In this document: positions 22,701-34,700 of the stretch, piece after piece
Position numbering within the stretch: the stretch's first letter is position 1
Layout of the letters: each line of letters begins with the position of its first letter
From: Sabellastarte sp. h YS-2021
Taxonomy: Eukaryota > Annelida > Polychaeta > Sabellida > Sabellidae
Assembly (NCBI GenBank): GCA_964017235.1
Contig: OZ024936.1
Span: 37,966,040-38,030,039, forward strand
Direction of reading: 5' to 3'
Length of the DNA: 64,000 nucleotides
Made by a program: the position numbers and the translations under genes
Notes under the pieces: model-generated
What the model was told of the DNA's origin: nothing
Database searches by the model: none
What the model saw: the letters and a program-made list of their open reading frames with translations, nothing else

Positions 22701-23089
22701 TGTTTAGAGGTATACAGTTATAAGTAGAGACTTTGGGAAAGGCTAAGACAGTTGTAAAGTGGAGTATAAAATCCAGATGTTAAATGCATCAGTTTATGGG
22801 AATGATCTCCTCTTGAACTCTATGATCCTTTTATAAAGGTAAATAGCAGTAGTTAAATCTTGTGAACAAAACCATATACATGTGCCTTTATAAATGTGTG
22901 TGATTATACAATAAAATAGAAAGATATAACTTTATATATAACTATCTTTAATATATATATACATCAGACCTATAAACATGGTGTCAGGTGTGTGACTATT
23001 ATGGAGGAATACATCTCATAATAGGATACAAATAGTGACAACAGGATATACCGGTAATACACAGTACAATCAAAATATTCAGAAAGGCT
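22701..23089. other. No recognised feature
   Basis: AT-rich DNA with a short TATATATA tract near 22950; no coding or repeat signal that I can support. Confidence 0.5.
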
Positions 23090-23868
23090 TTTTCTTAATA
23101 TCCCTGTTCCAGCTCCAATGGAGGTGAAAGGGGACTTAGTAACTGAACATTTTTCAAAGATCAATGGAAAAATTACAAAGTTGCCACTGGACTAAGGGAG
23201 AAATCAAAGAATGTAAGGGTTGCAACTTTAAGATCTGTTATGGGTAGACTTGCTCCATGTCTTTGTATGTATATCCATCAGTAACTAGAACAATTAAATT
23301 TAAACTGGAAACTTACAAGAGTTCATTATAGCACAAGCATTCTGGAGTATGGGGGATAGTCTCTGAAAAAACGGGCTGGTAGTTTCTCCAAAGGTCATAC
23401 AGTACCCATATATTACACAAAAGACAAAAGGACTTGGTGAAAGTATGTTATGGGTAGAGATAGTTTTAGAATCTTAAAAAAATCAATATATAGAACGATA
23501 TAGCAAAGTACATAAAGGCACTAGAAAGTTATTTCAAACCAACCCAAAATGAGATTTACAAACAGTACATGTTCTACTCATATGATGAAGGACCCAATGA
23601 AAATGTGGATCACTGGGTTAACAGAGTGAGACAACTTTTAAAGTCTTGCAACTTTGAGGCAATGATTGACAGTTTGTTGAGAGACCGAGTGGTTATGGGG
23701 ATGAAATACAAGGCCGCAAGAGCACAGATGTTTAGAGAGAAGGTAGTCAATCTAAATGAAACAGTTGACATGCTGAGAGCTAGTGAAGTAGCTGCTCAAC
23801 ACATAAAGGAGATTGACCAAGGGACATCTGACAAAGTGGTATCACTCTGCATTGTCCGGTACACATAC
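23090..23868 (+). pseudogene. Ty3/gypsy-like Gag remnant
   Basis: The first piece (about 23100-23240) reads PVPAPMEVKGD and, after a one-base shift, KNYKVATGLREKSKNVRVAT. The second (about 23485-23868) reads LESYFKPTQNEIYKQYMF and then DEGPNENVDHWVNRVRQLLK, RDRVVMGM, REKVVNLNETVDMLRASEV. This order and spacing match the capsid-like Gag of Ty3/gypsy retrotransposons, whose C-terminal half typically shows a RDR-hydrophobic-GI motif and an REK..L motif. About 240 bp of unrelated or decayed sequence separates the halves. The right end is cut by P2 at about 23860, before any zinc knuckle or pol. Gag would form the particle shell; this copy cannot. Confidence 0.65.
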
Positions 23869-24655
23869 GCATCCTCGTGAAAAACTTCTCCAAAAGTACA
23901 CGGCCCAGAGGCATGCTGTTACATTTAAAACATACCTTGTCTGTCGAGGATGACAAATTGTTCAAGGCATACAGATCGGTCTGTTTATCTGTTCCCCATA
24001 GCCATTAGAAGAGAGGTACCCCCACCCAAAGTGTGAAAATTTCAACATTTTATTACAGTTTTTCTCCTTGACTATGGAAGGGATTTATCTCTTAACTTGG
24101 ATATATGTACTAGGCTGCTAGTAGATTCCCTTGCGTGGGTATGAGGCCCGGATCTTTGTTAATTATTTTTAATGAATTTTTAAAATAATTTTTAGTGCAT
24201 TAAAATTCATGAAATCATGCACTAAATCACTTATAACTTAAAAAAGTATTGCATTTAGAGTATTTTGTTAAAGTATGTTATTCAGCTACTTTATCTGTAG
24301 CTACAACATGGTGAGTAACTTGGGAACCTTTCCCAATAGCTAAGTGAGTATTAGCCTACTTTTGGGTGAGCTATAACAGTAAAATTGCAGACCTGTAGCT
24401 CATTGCATAGCTGAGCAATAGCTACTTTCAGGTTCTCACTTTTGAGTAAATTGGTTGTAACTTGAAAACTTACATTTAGAGTTTTTTTTAAATTTGTTAT
24501 TCGTCTACTTTAGGGTCAGCTATAGCATAGTGAATCTGCAGAACTGTAGCTCATTACCTAGCTGAGCAATAGGTATTTTCAGGTTTTCACTGTTGAGTAA
24601 ATCACTGGTAACTTGAAAACTATTTCATTTATAGAATTTTCTTTAAATATGTTAT
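23856..24655 (+). mobile_element. P2: pearl-like element, interrupted after three core units
   Basis: The left arm (GTACACATACGCATCCTCGT, GAAAAACTTCTCC, TTGTTCAAGGCATA, GAGGTACCCCCACCCAAAGT) matches the left arm of P1 in the same direction. Three F4 core units follow (GAGTAAAT(T/C) near 24442 and 24596). The array stops at 24655, at the start of a GC-rich block. It also truncates the Gag remnant on its left, so it inserted into that remnant. Confidence 0.6.
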
Positions 24656-25060
24656 GCCCCTATTCCACCAAAGGACTAAGCCCCGATCCTGTCCGCGACC
24701 CTTAATCGTGAATAGTCGGTGAAAAAAAGGTAAAATGGGCGGGAAAACTCAATCGGTATTAAAGCCTGGGATTAAGTTCAGATCGGCCTCAGGAAGCCTG
24801 AGGAGGCCCCAGGAGGCCCCACACAGTCCCTGACTGTTCTGGGACTAAGAACCGATTAAGCAATTTTTCTGGTTGGTTTGAACAACGATCCTGTCGTAGA
24901 CATACCGACTGGGTCCCAGGACGCCTCAGGCCTCCTGGGACTAAGCCCCGACTAACCCCAGATTAAGTCCCGGCTTCCTCAAACGTCCTGAGGCCTCCTC
25001 TGTGTTCCCCAGACCAAGATTGCCGATTCTTTAACTCTAGGGATGGTGTCAGTGTTGCAC
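24656..25060. other. GC-rich block inserted in the P2 core
   Basis: This 400-bp block stands out from the AT-rich surroundings. It repeats GGACTAAGCCCCGAT and GGGACTAAGCCCCGACTAA, and several CCTCAGG/CCTGAGG-type words (AGGAAGCCTGAGGAGGCCCC, GACGCCTCAGGCCTCCTGGG). The words recur in both orientations, so imperfect hairpins are likely. No open frame of note and no family recognised. It may be a separate small non-autonomous insertion. Confidence 0.45.
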
Positions 25061-25984
25061 TTTTTTATTACAGATTTAAACCAATGCCATGGATTTTAAG
25101 CTACAAATGGGCAGATTATTGGCCATATTTGGAGTTCATTTATCTAATTTTTTCTATGTGGCCTTCTGTTGTTAAGTGTATTGCCATGGGTTATTTGTTT
25201 CGTGTTTGGGGTGGTGTGGGTGTTGGGGTTTTTTTTTGTGACAAGTATTTGTACTGAACTGTTATGTTTTGGGAGGGGAATTTTTTTTATATTTTTTTTC
25301 TTTTTTGAGTATATAATGATCCTTTATATGTGTGCAAAGTTTAACTGAGGTCAGTTAAACAATAAGATAGTTGGAGGCTGAAGGTCCATTAACATTTTGA
25401 GTTTAAGGTCACCATAAAGTCAGGATATTCCTTTGGCAAATCTTAATATATGTGCCAAGTTTGGTTGAAAAAAGTGAAAAACTAAGTGAAATGGAGGGTT
25501 AAAACCCCCTTTTTGACATAAAGGTGACCTTAAGATATTGCAGATAAAGGGCTAAAACTTCGCCATGTGAAAGATTATCGAAAAGTAGCTGAATAAGTTA
25601 TTCCAACAAAACGTCGAAATCCTGACCGTTTTTGAGATACAGACCAAGTACCCATTTTAAAAAAAATTACGAAAATAAAATGCCTCCCATTCAGGCATCT
25701 ATGGTCCAATTGATCAGAAATCCTTTCCGATCTTCGAAATTTGGTCTAGAATGTACCTGATAAATTTTATAGCACAGGTGTGTGTGTTTTTTTCCGAAAT
25801 GCGATGACTGGGTGTTTTTGAAAAATGCTTAACGTTACCTTAACTAAAGCTGAAGGTTTCTGTAAAGTTTCCAAAAAATTTTCCCGCCCCTATAGTTTTA
25901 AAGAAAGATAAGGAAAGAAAAATTTGAAAGCCTAAGAAGTTATTCAAGGGAGACCATAATCCTGCGGCAGCGGCGATCAGTCAA
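25061..25984. repeat. Decayed F1-like sequence and an inverted element head
   Basis: Scattered F1 words are seen (GAGTTTAAGGTCACCATAAA near 25400, AAAGGTGACCTTAAGATATT near 25520). The right part (25925-25985) read on the minus strand is GCGGCCCGTCAGGGACGCTT, ATTTGTTTTCAC, then GCCGCTGCCGCAGGATTATG and CCCTTGAATAACTTC. This is homologous to the F3 element head at 5287-5390. So an F1/F3-type element in reverse orientation ends here, next to P3. Confidence 0.45.
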
Positions 25985-28895
25985 ACTTACGTGAAAACAA
26001 ATAAGCGTCCCTGACGGGCCGCTTAACAAGCATTAAGTTCCCATGAACGAGCTCTGTGTCAGCTGACTGTGTGTTTTGAGTTTCAGAGTAGAAGTGACAG
26101 AAGAAAAGGACATAAAAGTTGTGCCCAGCAAGTGGTATTCAGAAGGAAAGTAACAAGGTAACTGTTTAGGTGTAAAAAGTATGTTAAAACATATTTGAAG
26201 AAAATACTGCGAATACAATAGTTTTTGAGATACAACTGATTTACTCAACAGTGAGAATCTCAAAGTAGCTTTTGCTCAGCTATGCAATCAGTTAAAGGGC
26301 TGCAATTTTAATATGGTATAGCTCACACAAAAGTAGGTAAATAACATATTTAAAGAAATGTTGTAAATAAAATAGTTTACAGTTACAACTGATTTACAAC
26401 TGATTTACTCAACAGTGAGAACCTGAAAGTAGCTATTACTCAGCTATGCAAGGAGCTACAGGTCTGCAATTTTACTTTTTTATACTTAACCCAAAATTAG
26501 GTTAATAGCTTTTTCAACAAAATACTGTGAATACAATAGTTTTCAAGTTACAACTGATTAACTGAACAGTGAAAATCTAAAAGTAGCTATTGCTCAGCTA
26601 TGCCATGAGCTACAGGTCTACAATTTGATTATATTATAGCTGACCAATAAGTATGTGAACAACATCTTTAAACAGAATACTCTAAATGCAATAGTTTTCC
26701 AGTTACATCTGATTTACTCAACAGTGAGAACCTGAAAGTAGCTCTTGCACGGCTATGCCATGACATACATGTCTGTAATTTTACTATTTTATAGCTGACC
26801 CAAAAGTAGATGAACAACATATTTATAGAAAATATTTTAAATGCAATAGTTTTCAAGTTACAACTGATTTACCCAATAGTGAGAACCTGAGAATAGCTAT
26901 TACATGTACATAGCTATGTCATGAGCTACACAACGGCAATTTTACAATATTATAGCTAACTCAAAAGGAGATGAATAAGATATTTAAACAAAATTCTCTG
27001 AATGCAATGGTTTTCAAGTAACAACTGATTTACTAAACAGAGAAAACCTCAAAGTAGCTATTGCTCAGATATGCAATGACCTACTGGTCTGCAACTTTAC
27101 TATGTTATAGCTGACCCAAAAGTAGGTGAATGACATGTTTAAAGAAAATACTCTAAATGCAATAGTTTTCAGGTTACAAAGGATTAACTCAACAGTGAGA
27201 ACCTGAAAGTAGCTATTGCTCAGCTATGCAATGACCTGTAGGTCTGCAATTTCACTATGCTGACTCAAAAGTAGGTGAAGAATGGATTTAAACAAAATAC
27301 TCATAATATGCAATAGTTTTCAGGTTACAAAGGATTAACTCAACAGTGAGAACCTGAAAGTAGCTATTGTTCAGCTGTGCCATGACCTGTAGGTCTGCTA
27401 TGTTTCACTATGCTGACTCAAAAGTAGGTGAAAAATAGATTTAAACAAAATACTCTACATACAATACTTTTCAAGTTACAACTGATTCAATCAACAGTGG
27501 GACCTGAAAGTAGCTATTAGTCAGCTATGCCATGACATACACGTCTGCAAATTCACTGTTATTGCTGACCCAAAAGTAGGTGAACAACATATTTATAGAA
27601 AATACTTTAAATGCAATATTATTTAAGCTACAACTGACTTACTCAACAACTTGAGAATAGCTATTACACAACTATTCCATGAGCTACAAGTCTCCAATTT
27701 TACAATGTTGTAGCTAATTCAAAAGTAAATGAATAACATATTAAAATAAACTTCTTTTAATGCAATAGTTTTCAAGGTACAACTGATTAAGTCAACAGAG
27801 AAAATCTCAAAGTAGCTATAACTCAGCTATGGGATGAGCTACAGGTCTGCACCCAAAAGTAGGTGAACAACGTATTTAAAGAAAATATTGTAAATTGCAA
27901 TAGTTTTCAAGTTACAACTGATTTACTCAACAGTGAGAACCTGAAAGTAGCTATTGTTCAGCTATGCCATGACATACAGGTCTGCAAATTCACTATGTTA
28001 TAGCTGACCCAAAAGTAGGTGAACAACACATTTATAGAAAATACTTTAAATGCAATATTTTTCAAGTTACAACTGATTTACTCAACAGTGAAAACCTGAG
28101 AATAGCTATTACACAGCTATGTTATGAGATACACGTCTCCAATTTTACGATGTTATAACTAATTATAAAGAAAATGCATAACATATTTAAACAAATTCTC
28201 TAAATGCAATAGTTTTTAAGTTACAACTGATTAATTCAACAGAGAAAAACTCAAAATAGCTATTGCTCAGCTATGCAACGAGTTACTGGTCTGCAATTTT
28301 ACTATGCTATAGCTGACCCAAAAGTAGCTGAATAACATATTTATAACAAATTTCTCTAAATGCAATAGTTTTCAAGTTACAAATGATATTACTCATTATG
28401 GAAGGTGCTGAAAAGTCAGAATGTAGCTATTACTCACTTAGCTCTTGGGATAGACACCCAAGTTACTCACCATATTGTAGCTATGGGAAAAGTAGCTGAA
28501 TGACATATTTTAACAAAATGCTCTAAATGCAATACTTTTGAAGTAATAAGTGATTTAGTCAATGATTTCATGAATTTTAATGCATTAAAAATTATTTTAA
28601 AAATTCATAAAAAAATAACTAAGAAAGATCTAGGTCTGATACTCACACAAGGGAATCTACCTGTGACCTAGAACATATATGCAAGATAAGAGAGAAATCC
28701 CTGCAATAGTCAATGAGAAAATTGGGATAAAGTTTTGAAATTTTTACACTTTGGGTGGGGGGGTACCTCACTTGTAATGGCTCTGGAGAACAGACGAACG
28801 AACAGATTTGCATGCCTTGCCAATTGCATGCCAATTTTGCATCCTAGATAGATAAGGTATCTTTTAAAATTAAAAAAAGTTTTTTCCTAGTAGCT
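25985..28895 (-). mobile_element. P3: pearl-like element, reverse orientation
   Basis: On the minus strand the left arm lies at 28895-28590 (GATACCTTATCTATCTAGG, ACACTTTGGGTGGGGGGGTA in plus orientation, GGGAATCTACCTGTGACCTA). An F4 core follows (28570-26200), and then the right arm with GTCAGCTGACACAGAGCTC and GGGCACAACTTTTATGTCCT (26160-26040). It is the inverted counterpart of P1, about 2.9 kb long, and uses only the F4 core. Core units are more diverged than in P1. Confidence 0.65.
26200..28570 (-). repeat. F4 core array inside P3
   Basis: About 15 units are visible. In plus orientation each has GCAATAGTTTTCAAGTTACA, CTGATTTACTCAACAGTGAG, AACCTGAAAGTAGCTATTG, CTCAGCTATGCCATGA, GCTACAGGTCTGCAATTT and ATAGCTGACCCAAAAGTAGG. 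The period is about 150-155 bp. These are the reverse complement of the P1 core. Confidence 0.8.
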
Positions 28896-29099
28896 ATATT
28901 ATTCCGGGGTTTTGTCCTCCGGTGTTTTGTCCTTCCATTCTGCTTCCAGTCCAATATTCCAACTGCTGCAGTTTTTAAATAATCTGCTTTTCTATCAGAT
29001 ACAAAACACAGTAAAGCTTACATTCTGCTTACAGTCTGATACCGCAACTACTGCAGCTTTAATAACACCACATCTCCATCCAGGCCACTCGTTTTTGTT
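28896..29099. other. Short unassigned stretch between P3 and F2 copy 2
   Basis: Contains TTTTGTCCTCCGGTGTTTTG and two similar CTGCTGCAGTTTTTAA / ACTACTGCAGCTTTAA words; no supported function. Confidence 0.4.
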
Positions 29100-30575
29100 A
29101 GCAAAAACCTTTTTTACCCCACAGCCCTTTAGGGGTGGCGGGAAAAAGTTTGTCCGGGTTGTATCTCAGAAACCATAAGGTGTAGGAAGTTGATTCTTGG
29201 TAGGGACATTGGTTAGCATGTGTAAGTGTGCAACGTCATGGTCTGACCTTGATTTGACCTTGCCGTAGTGACCTTGAGTTTGAAAATCTTGTCCGGGCTA
29301 TATCTCAGAAACCGTAAGGTGTAGGAAGTTGATACTTGGTAGGGACATTGGTTAGGGGTGTAGGTGTGCAACGTCACGGTGTGAACTTGATTTGACCTTT
29401 GACCTTGCCGTAGTGACGTTGACCTATAAAATCTTGTCCGGGCTATATCTCGGAAATCATAAGGTGTAGAAAGTTGATACTTGGTAGGGACATTGGTTAG
29501 GGGGTGTAGGTGTGCAACGTCATGGTCTCACCTTGATTTGACCTTTGACGTTGCTGTAGTGACCTTGACCTATAAAATATTGTCCGGGCTATATCTCTGA
29601 AACTGTAAGGTGTAGAAAGTTGATACTTGGTAGGGACATTGGTTAGGGGGTGTAGGTGTGCAACATTATGGTGTGACCTTGATTTGACCTTGCCGTAGTT
29701 ACCTTGACCTATAAAATCTTGTCCAGGCTATATCTCTGAAACTGTAAGGTGTAGGAAGTTGATACTTGGTAGGAACATTGGTTATGGGGTGTAGGTGTGC
29801 ATCGTCATGGTATGACCTTGATTTGATCTTTGACCTTGCTGTAGTGACCTTGACCTATAAAATCTTGTCCGGACTTTATCTCGGAAACCGTAAGGTGTAG
29901 GAAGTTGATACTTGGTAGGGACATTGGTTAGGGGGTGTAGGTGTGCAATGTCATGGTTTGACCTTTGACCTTGCCATAGTGACCTTGACCTATAAAATCT
30001 TGTCTGGGCTATATCTTGGAAACTGTAAGGTGTAGGAAGTTGATACTTGGTAGGGACATTGGTTAGGGGTTGTAGGTGTGCAGCATCATGGTGTGACCTT
30101 GATTTGACCTTGTCGTAGTGACATTGACCTTTAAAATCTTGTTGCACCTTTGGGTCTGTCTTTTGATGCAGATTAAGCAATGTTAATGTCATATTAGAAT
30201 TCATTGAGAATTTTACTTTTACAACTTCCCATTGTAACAGATGGAATTTCATCAAGTGAGCCACAGATTTTGCTCCAACACCACACATAAGCATTCATTG
30301 AATGCATTACCACTTCTGTATGCATGGTAATATTCAAAACATCCAAACCATAATTCGGCCATGCCAGATGTAGATAAAGAGTGTTGTAATGTTTAGTTTA
30401 CTGATTAATGCTGTTATCTTGTTATTGAATTGTCTCGTTTTAATACTTCATCTTTACATGCATTATCTTTCTCTCAGACATTACTGTCTTTATTTAAACA
30501 TTGTTTAAACCTTTATATAACTGACAGTGCTGAAGTATCCTGAACTTTGTACTGATACAGTACTTCTATATTCTA
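29100..30575 (+). mobile_element. F2 pearl-like element, copy 2
   Basis: The head TTTTACCCCACAGCCCTT is shared with copy 1, but its palindrome is broken here. The core has about seven units of 140 bp (29150-30150), against about three in copy 1. The 3' arm (30150-30575) matches 4640-5065 almost base for base (TTTTGATGCAGATTAA, TTCATCAAGTGAGCCACAGA, GCTCCAACACCACACATAAG). A minus-strand open frame of 170 codons across the core is a repeat artefact. Confidence 0.7.
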
Positions 30576-30727
30576 GTTTAGATATGGTCCGGAGAAAAAA
30601 CTTAAACTCAAGTAAGTATGTTGCTTGTGGGAGTTTAAGGTCACCAAACTGTACAGCAAACCCCGAGGACCAGTTACATCCATATGTCAAATTTGAATTT
30701 AATCTAGAAAGCCATTTTTGAGATACC
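30576..30727 (-). repeat. Single F1 monomer, reverse orientation
   Basis: One unit with GTGGGAGTTTAAGGTCACC, CCAGTTACATCCATATGTCA and CATTTTTGAGATAC lies between the F2 arm and the solo DIRS end. The copy 1 F2 element has no F1 unit directly after it, so this is a separate insertion or a chance juxtaposition. Confidence 0.6.
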
Positions 30728-31018
30728 TTACCCAAAGGACAGGAAAGGCCCTCCCAACTGACCCTTGTATCAGCTTATTATGCAGTCTAAATAGGTTTAG
30801 ACAATGAAACAGATGCGATGACGTCAGCCTGTCTAGACAGGAAGGAAGTATGATGCACCACCTAGCAAATTGCATACCCCTTGACCGATCCTACCAGTGG
30901 AAACACAGGATGGTTCTTTCTGTCGCTTGGCGTGACTGATCGCACTGACTGGTATAGCATATGTCCATTTGGTAAGGTATTAACTTCTGAAAATATAATT
31001 TACTTATTAAATTTGCAA
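30728..31018 (+). repeat. Solo DIRS right terminal repeat with part of the ICR
   Basis: It begins with CTTACCCAAAGGACAGG, which corresponds to the right half of an ICR. It then follows the right-ITR order: GTTTAGACAATGAAACAGAT, CRE TGACGTCA at 30819-30826, TGTCTAGACAGGAAGGAAGT, GATGCACCACCTAGC, a TGTCCATTTGGTAAGGTATT block, and the end TTTGCAA at 31018. No coding part of a DIRS is attached. Confidence 0.8.
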
Positions 31019-31339
31019 TTTAATTTGAAAATCAATTTTCTTGATTATTACAGATTAAAATGCTACTTAAAGTCATACTTCAATGGGTTTAATATCCAAG
31101 AATTTAAATGTGTCATACCCAATGGATGCAAAATGGATGTAAAACAATTTATCAACATTTGAACAAGGACCATATTTTTTCCTGAAAATTGGCACAAAAA
31201 CCGAGTTTGACAATAAGGCACAACAAATGGTGTATGTCCAACCAGATTTGCCCCAGGACAATACAGGATAACACTATTCAATGGTTTTAGTACAAGCTTA
31301 TCCATGGAATATTAGGCACAAGACAGTTCTTAAAAACTA
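31019..31339. other. No recognised feature
   Basis: AT-rich sequence between the solo ITR and the LINE-3 tail. It has no convincing frame in either direction and may be decayed LINE-3 sequence. Confidence 0.4.
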
Positions 31340-31775
31340 ATATTATTCATATTTCAGATTGTGGCTTTCATAAGCAACCTGAGGAAAACCCATTACATTT
31401 ATTTGTTCTGTGTGCTATTGTTAAAATTTTGGGAGATAATGTAAAAATGTGGTTCTGTCATATCAGTGGCCTAACACTAGTGCTAACAGCTGAAACAATC
31501 CTGTTAGGAGTGTTAAGTACCTCGCCATTTGATTTTGCTAAAAATTTTGTTATACTTCTTTGTAAAGATATATTTTCATATCATCAAGGAAAGGTAAAAT
31601 ACCAAACATTTTGGAATTTCAGCACTTTTTAAAATCCATTTATAGTGAGCAGAAATATCTTGCTGACAGCAATTTAAACAATGACTGATTTAATAAGTAT
31701 CATTTTCCTTTTACACTTGATAAATAGTAACCAAGTATTCATCAATGTATATTTTCTTCTCTATCCCTTTTTATG
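31340..31775 (+). pseudogene. LINE-3: C-terminal end of an L1/Tx1-like ORF2 and start of its 3' UTR
   Basis: The reading near 31358-31640 has a zf-RVT-like knuckle, partly degraded (FHKQPEENPLHLFVLCAIVK). It continues as LTAETILLGVLS, NFVILLCKDIFSYHQGK and YQTFWNFSTF, then SIYSEQKYLADSN. This is the usual C-terminus of L1/Tx1-type ORF2, where an ILL.K.(F/I) helix and an E.(Y/F)IA motif follow the knuckle. The non-coding part after it is interrupted by LINE-2 and seems to resume at 34984-35107, ending in CAATAAAAATA. Confidence 0.6.
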
Positions 31776-31790
31776 AATATTACTACTAAT

Positions 31791-34700
31791 GTAGTAATGT
31801 CAACTGCGAACAGAAACTATTTCATTTTCACAAACAAAAAGTAAAAAACAAAAAGAAACAGAAAAAAGGTTAGAAAAAGAACTAATGGTATTAGAGAAGG
31901 AATTAAATATTAGCAATGAAAATTATCCTAGATACCAATCACTTAAGCAAGATATAGAAGACATGAAAAGAATAAAAACTGAAGGAATTATGCTTAGATC
32001 AAAAGCTAAATGGATTGAATATGGGGAAAAAATTCAAAATACTTTTTTAACTTGGAAAAACGTAATTATAACATGAAATATATAAAAAAACTCTTAACAT
32101 CGAATGGAAATGAAATTACCTCTCCAAATGGTATTCTGCAAGAGGAGGTATCTTTCTATTCCAAATTGTATACAAGTAATATCGCTGACTCCCATAATGC
32201 TACAAATAATCCATTCCTTAAATCAACAAAGATTACACAATTGAAAGACCATGATAAAGAATATTGTGAGTCTAAATTAACCTTGACGGATCTTACCAGA
32301 GCATTAAAATCAATGGCAAATAATAAATCACCCGGCCTAGATGGATTTACTACAAATTTTTATAAATATTTTTGGTCAGAATTACAATTACCTTTATTTG
32401 AGAGTTATCTCTACAGTTTTGAAAATGGCCAGCTGTCTGATGGACAAAGGCGTGGCTTGTTAAATTTAATACCCAAACCATCAAAAGATCTACGATTGCT
32501 AAATTCATGGAGACCAGTTAGTCTTCTATCAACTGATTACAAGATCTTGGCCAAAGCTTTGTCACTTAAATTACAGAAAGTCATTCCAACATTAATCAGT
32601 CCTGATCAAGTGGGTTATATAAAGGGAAGGAATATACGTGAAAATATAAGAACAATTGAAGATATAATATCTTACACAAGATTAAAAAAAATATCTGGTT
32701 TTATAACTGGTTGATTTTCAGAAAGCTTTTGATACTGTAGAATGGAGTTTTCTATTTGATACTTTGAAGGTGTTTAATTTTGGAGAAAACTTTATCAAGT
32801 GGATCAAACTGCTATATAATAATATATTTTCATGTGTATCTAACAATGGTTATCTATCAAATTACTTCACTCTTAGCAGGGGAATTCGACAAGGCTGTCC
32901 TATTTCAGCCCTTCTATTTATCTTAGTTGCAGAGATTTTAGCAGTAAAATTAAGAGCAGATTCTAGGATACATGGAATTGAAATCTCTGGTCAAGAATTC
33001 AAAATAAGTCAGCTAGCTGATGATACCACTATGTTTTTAAAAGATATGCAATCTATTAAAAATGCACTTGCACTATTTAATAAATTTGGTGCATATTCAG
33101 GTTTAAAGTTAAATCTGGATAAAACTGAAATTATTCCAATAGGTATGTCTCAACTCAGTTATCAAAGTCTCCCTAATGACCTAAACTACATTGACATTAA
33201 TAAAAAAGCCTTTAAAACTCTTGGGGTGTGGTTTTGTGGTGATTCTCATATCAGCAATAATCTAAACTATAAATTTAGAATACAGAAAGTGGAAAAACTA
33301 TTATTCATATGGAAAGCAAGATGTCTCTCACTGAAAGGAAAAATAACTATACTGAAAACCTTAGTAGTCCCTCAGTTTGTTCACTTGTTTAGTACCATAT
33401 TCACTCCAGCGAGTGTCCTAAAAACAATTGATACAATGTTTTTTAATTTTTTATGGAATAATAAACCCCCCAAAATTAAGAAAAGTGTAATCACAAATAG
33501 CTTCACAGGAGGAGGGTTGAAGATGTCAGATATCAGTAGCATTCACAGTGTTCAAAAATGTTTATGGATAAAATATTTGATTGATGCCTGTGAAAAAAAA
33601 TGGAAAGTATTAAGTTATCAACTTCTAGGCTTAAAACCAGAAATGCTAGATTTTAAACCACCTGAAGCATCTTTAAAAGTTGCAAAAACGAACTTTTATC
33701 AGCAAGTTTTAGACTGTTGGTCCCTTATAAAAATCAGGGAGCCTACAAGTGTTAACGAAGTACTTAATGAATATATACTGTACAATCGATATGTAAAAAC
33801 TGACAATAAGTGTCTTGATTCTTCAATATTGCTACAAAAGGAAGGGCATCAAAAGATTAAATTGTTTGATATAGTGGATTCAGAAGGGAAGATACTATCT
33901 TTTCAGAGATTAGTTAAAAAAATTCCCCTGAGGTTATCTCTTTTGGAATATTTTGGATTAACAAAAGCAATACCAAAGCATTGGTTAAGATCCATAAAAC
34001 CTAAAAATATACAGGAACAAAGCAAATTAAAAAAAAAGTGACCAGATTACAATTACCATAAACAAAAGAATTAAGCCTTTGTCCATAATCCAAAGTCAAG
34101 ACTTATACTGGGAATTAATGACTGGAAAGGTTGAACCCCCATCATCACTTAACATTTGGCATGACTTATTCCCCTTTCTTAAATCTAGTAATTGGGATGA
34201 AATTTTTGAAAGAATCTCTTTGATAACAAAGGAACCAGCCTTACAAACTTTTCAATACAAGGTAATCAACAGAATCATTAATTGTAGATACAACCTTTAT
34301 AAATGGAAAATAACTGACTCTCCTTTGTGTACTTATTGCTCAACTGTCGACACAATAGAACATCACCTTTTTTCATGTGGGTCAACATTGAAATTCTGGC
34401 ATGAAATAACAAAATGGACTAGGAAAAATTTGGAAGTTACACTCAATTTTACAATCTGTGAAATATTGTTTGGCATACTTTTCATGGAGACATAAATTTG
34501 TTCATTATTAATAGTCTAATAATGCATGGTAAAAAATATTTAAATAACAGGAAAATAACCGTAAACCAATTATATTTAGTGATTTCTTGAATGAATTTAG
34601 AGTGAAGATGAAAGCTCTTTGTAACCTCTACAAGCAGGAGGGTGTACAAAATATGGTAGTAGAAATGGTACTAAAGTTAAATGAATTAATTTAATTATCT

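Noticed and set aside
26200..28570. Regularly spaced repeats reminiscent of a CRISPR array
   Set aside because: Whole 154-bp monomers repeat with no unique spacers, and the genome is eukaryotic. It is a tandem core array.
29782..30294. 170-codon minus-strand frame with internal repeats
   Set aside because: It runs antisense through the F2 core; its repeated peptides mirror the 140-bp DNA unit. No independent evidence of coding.
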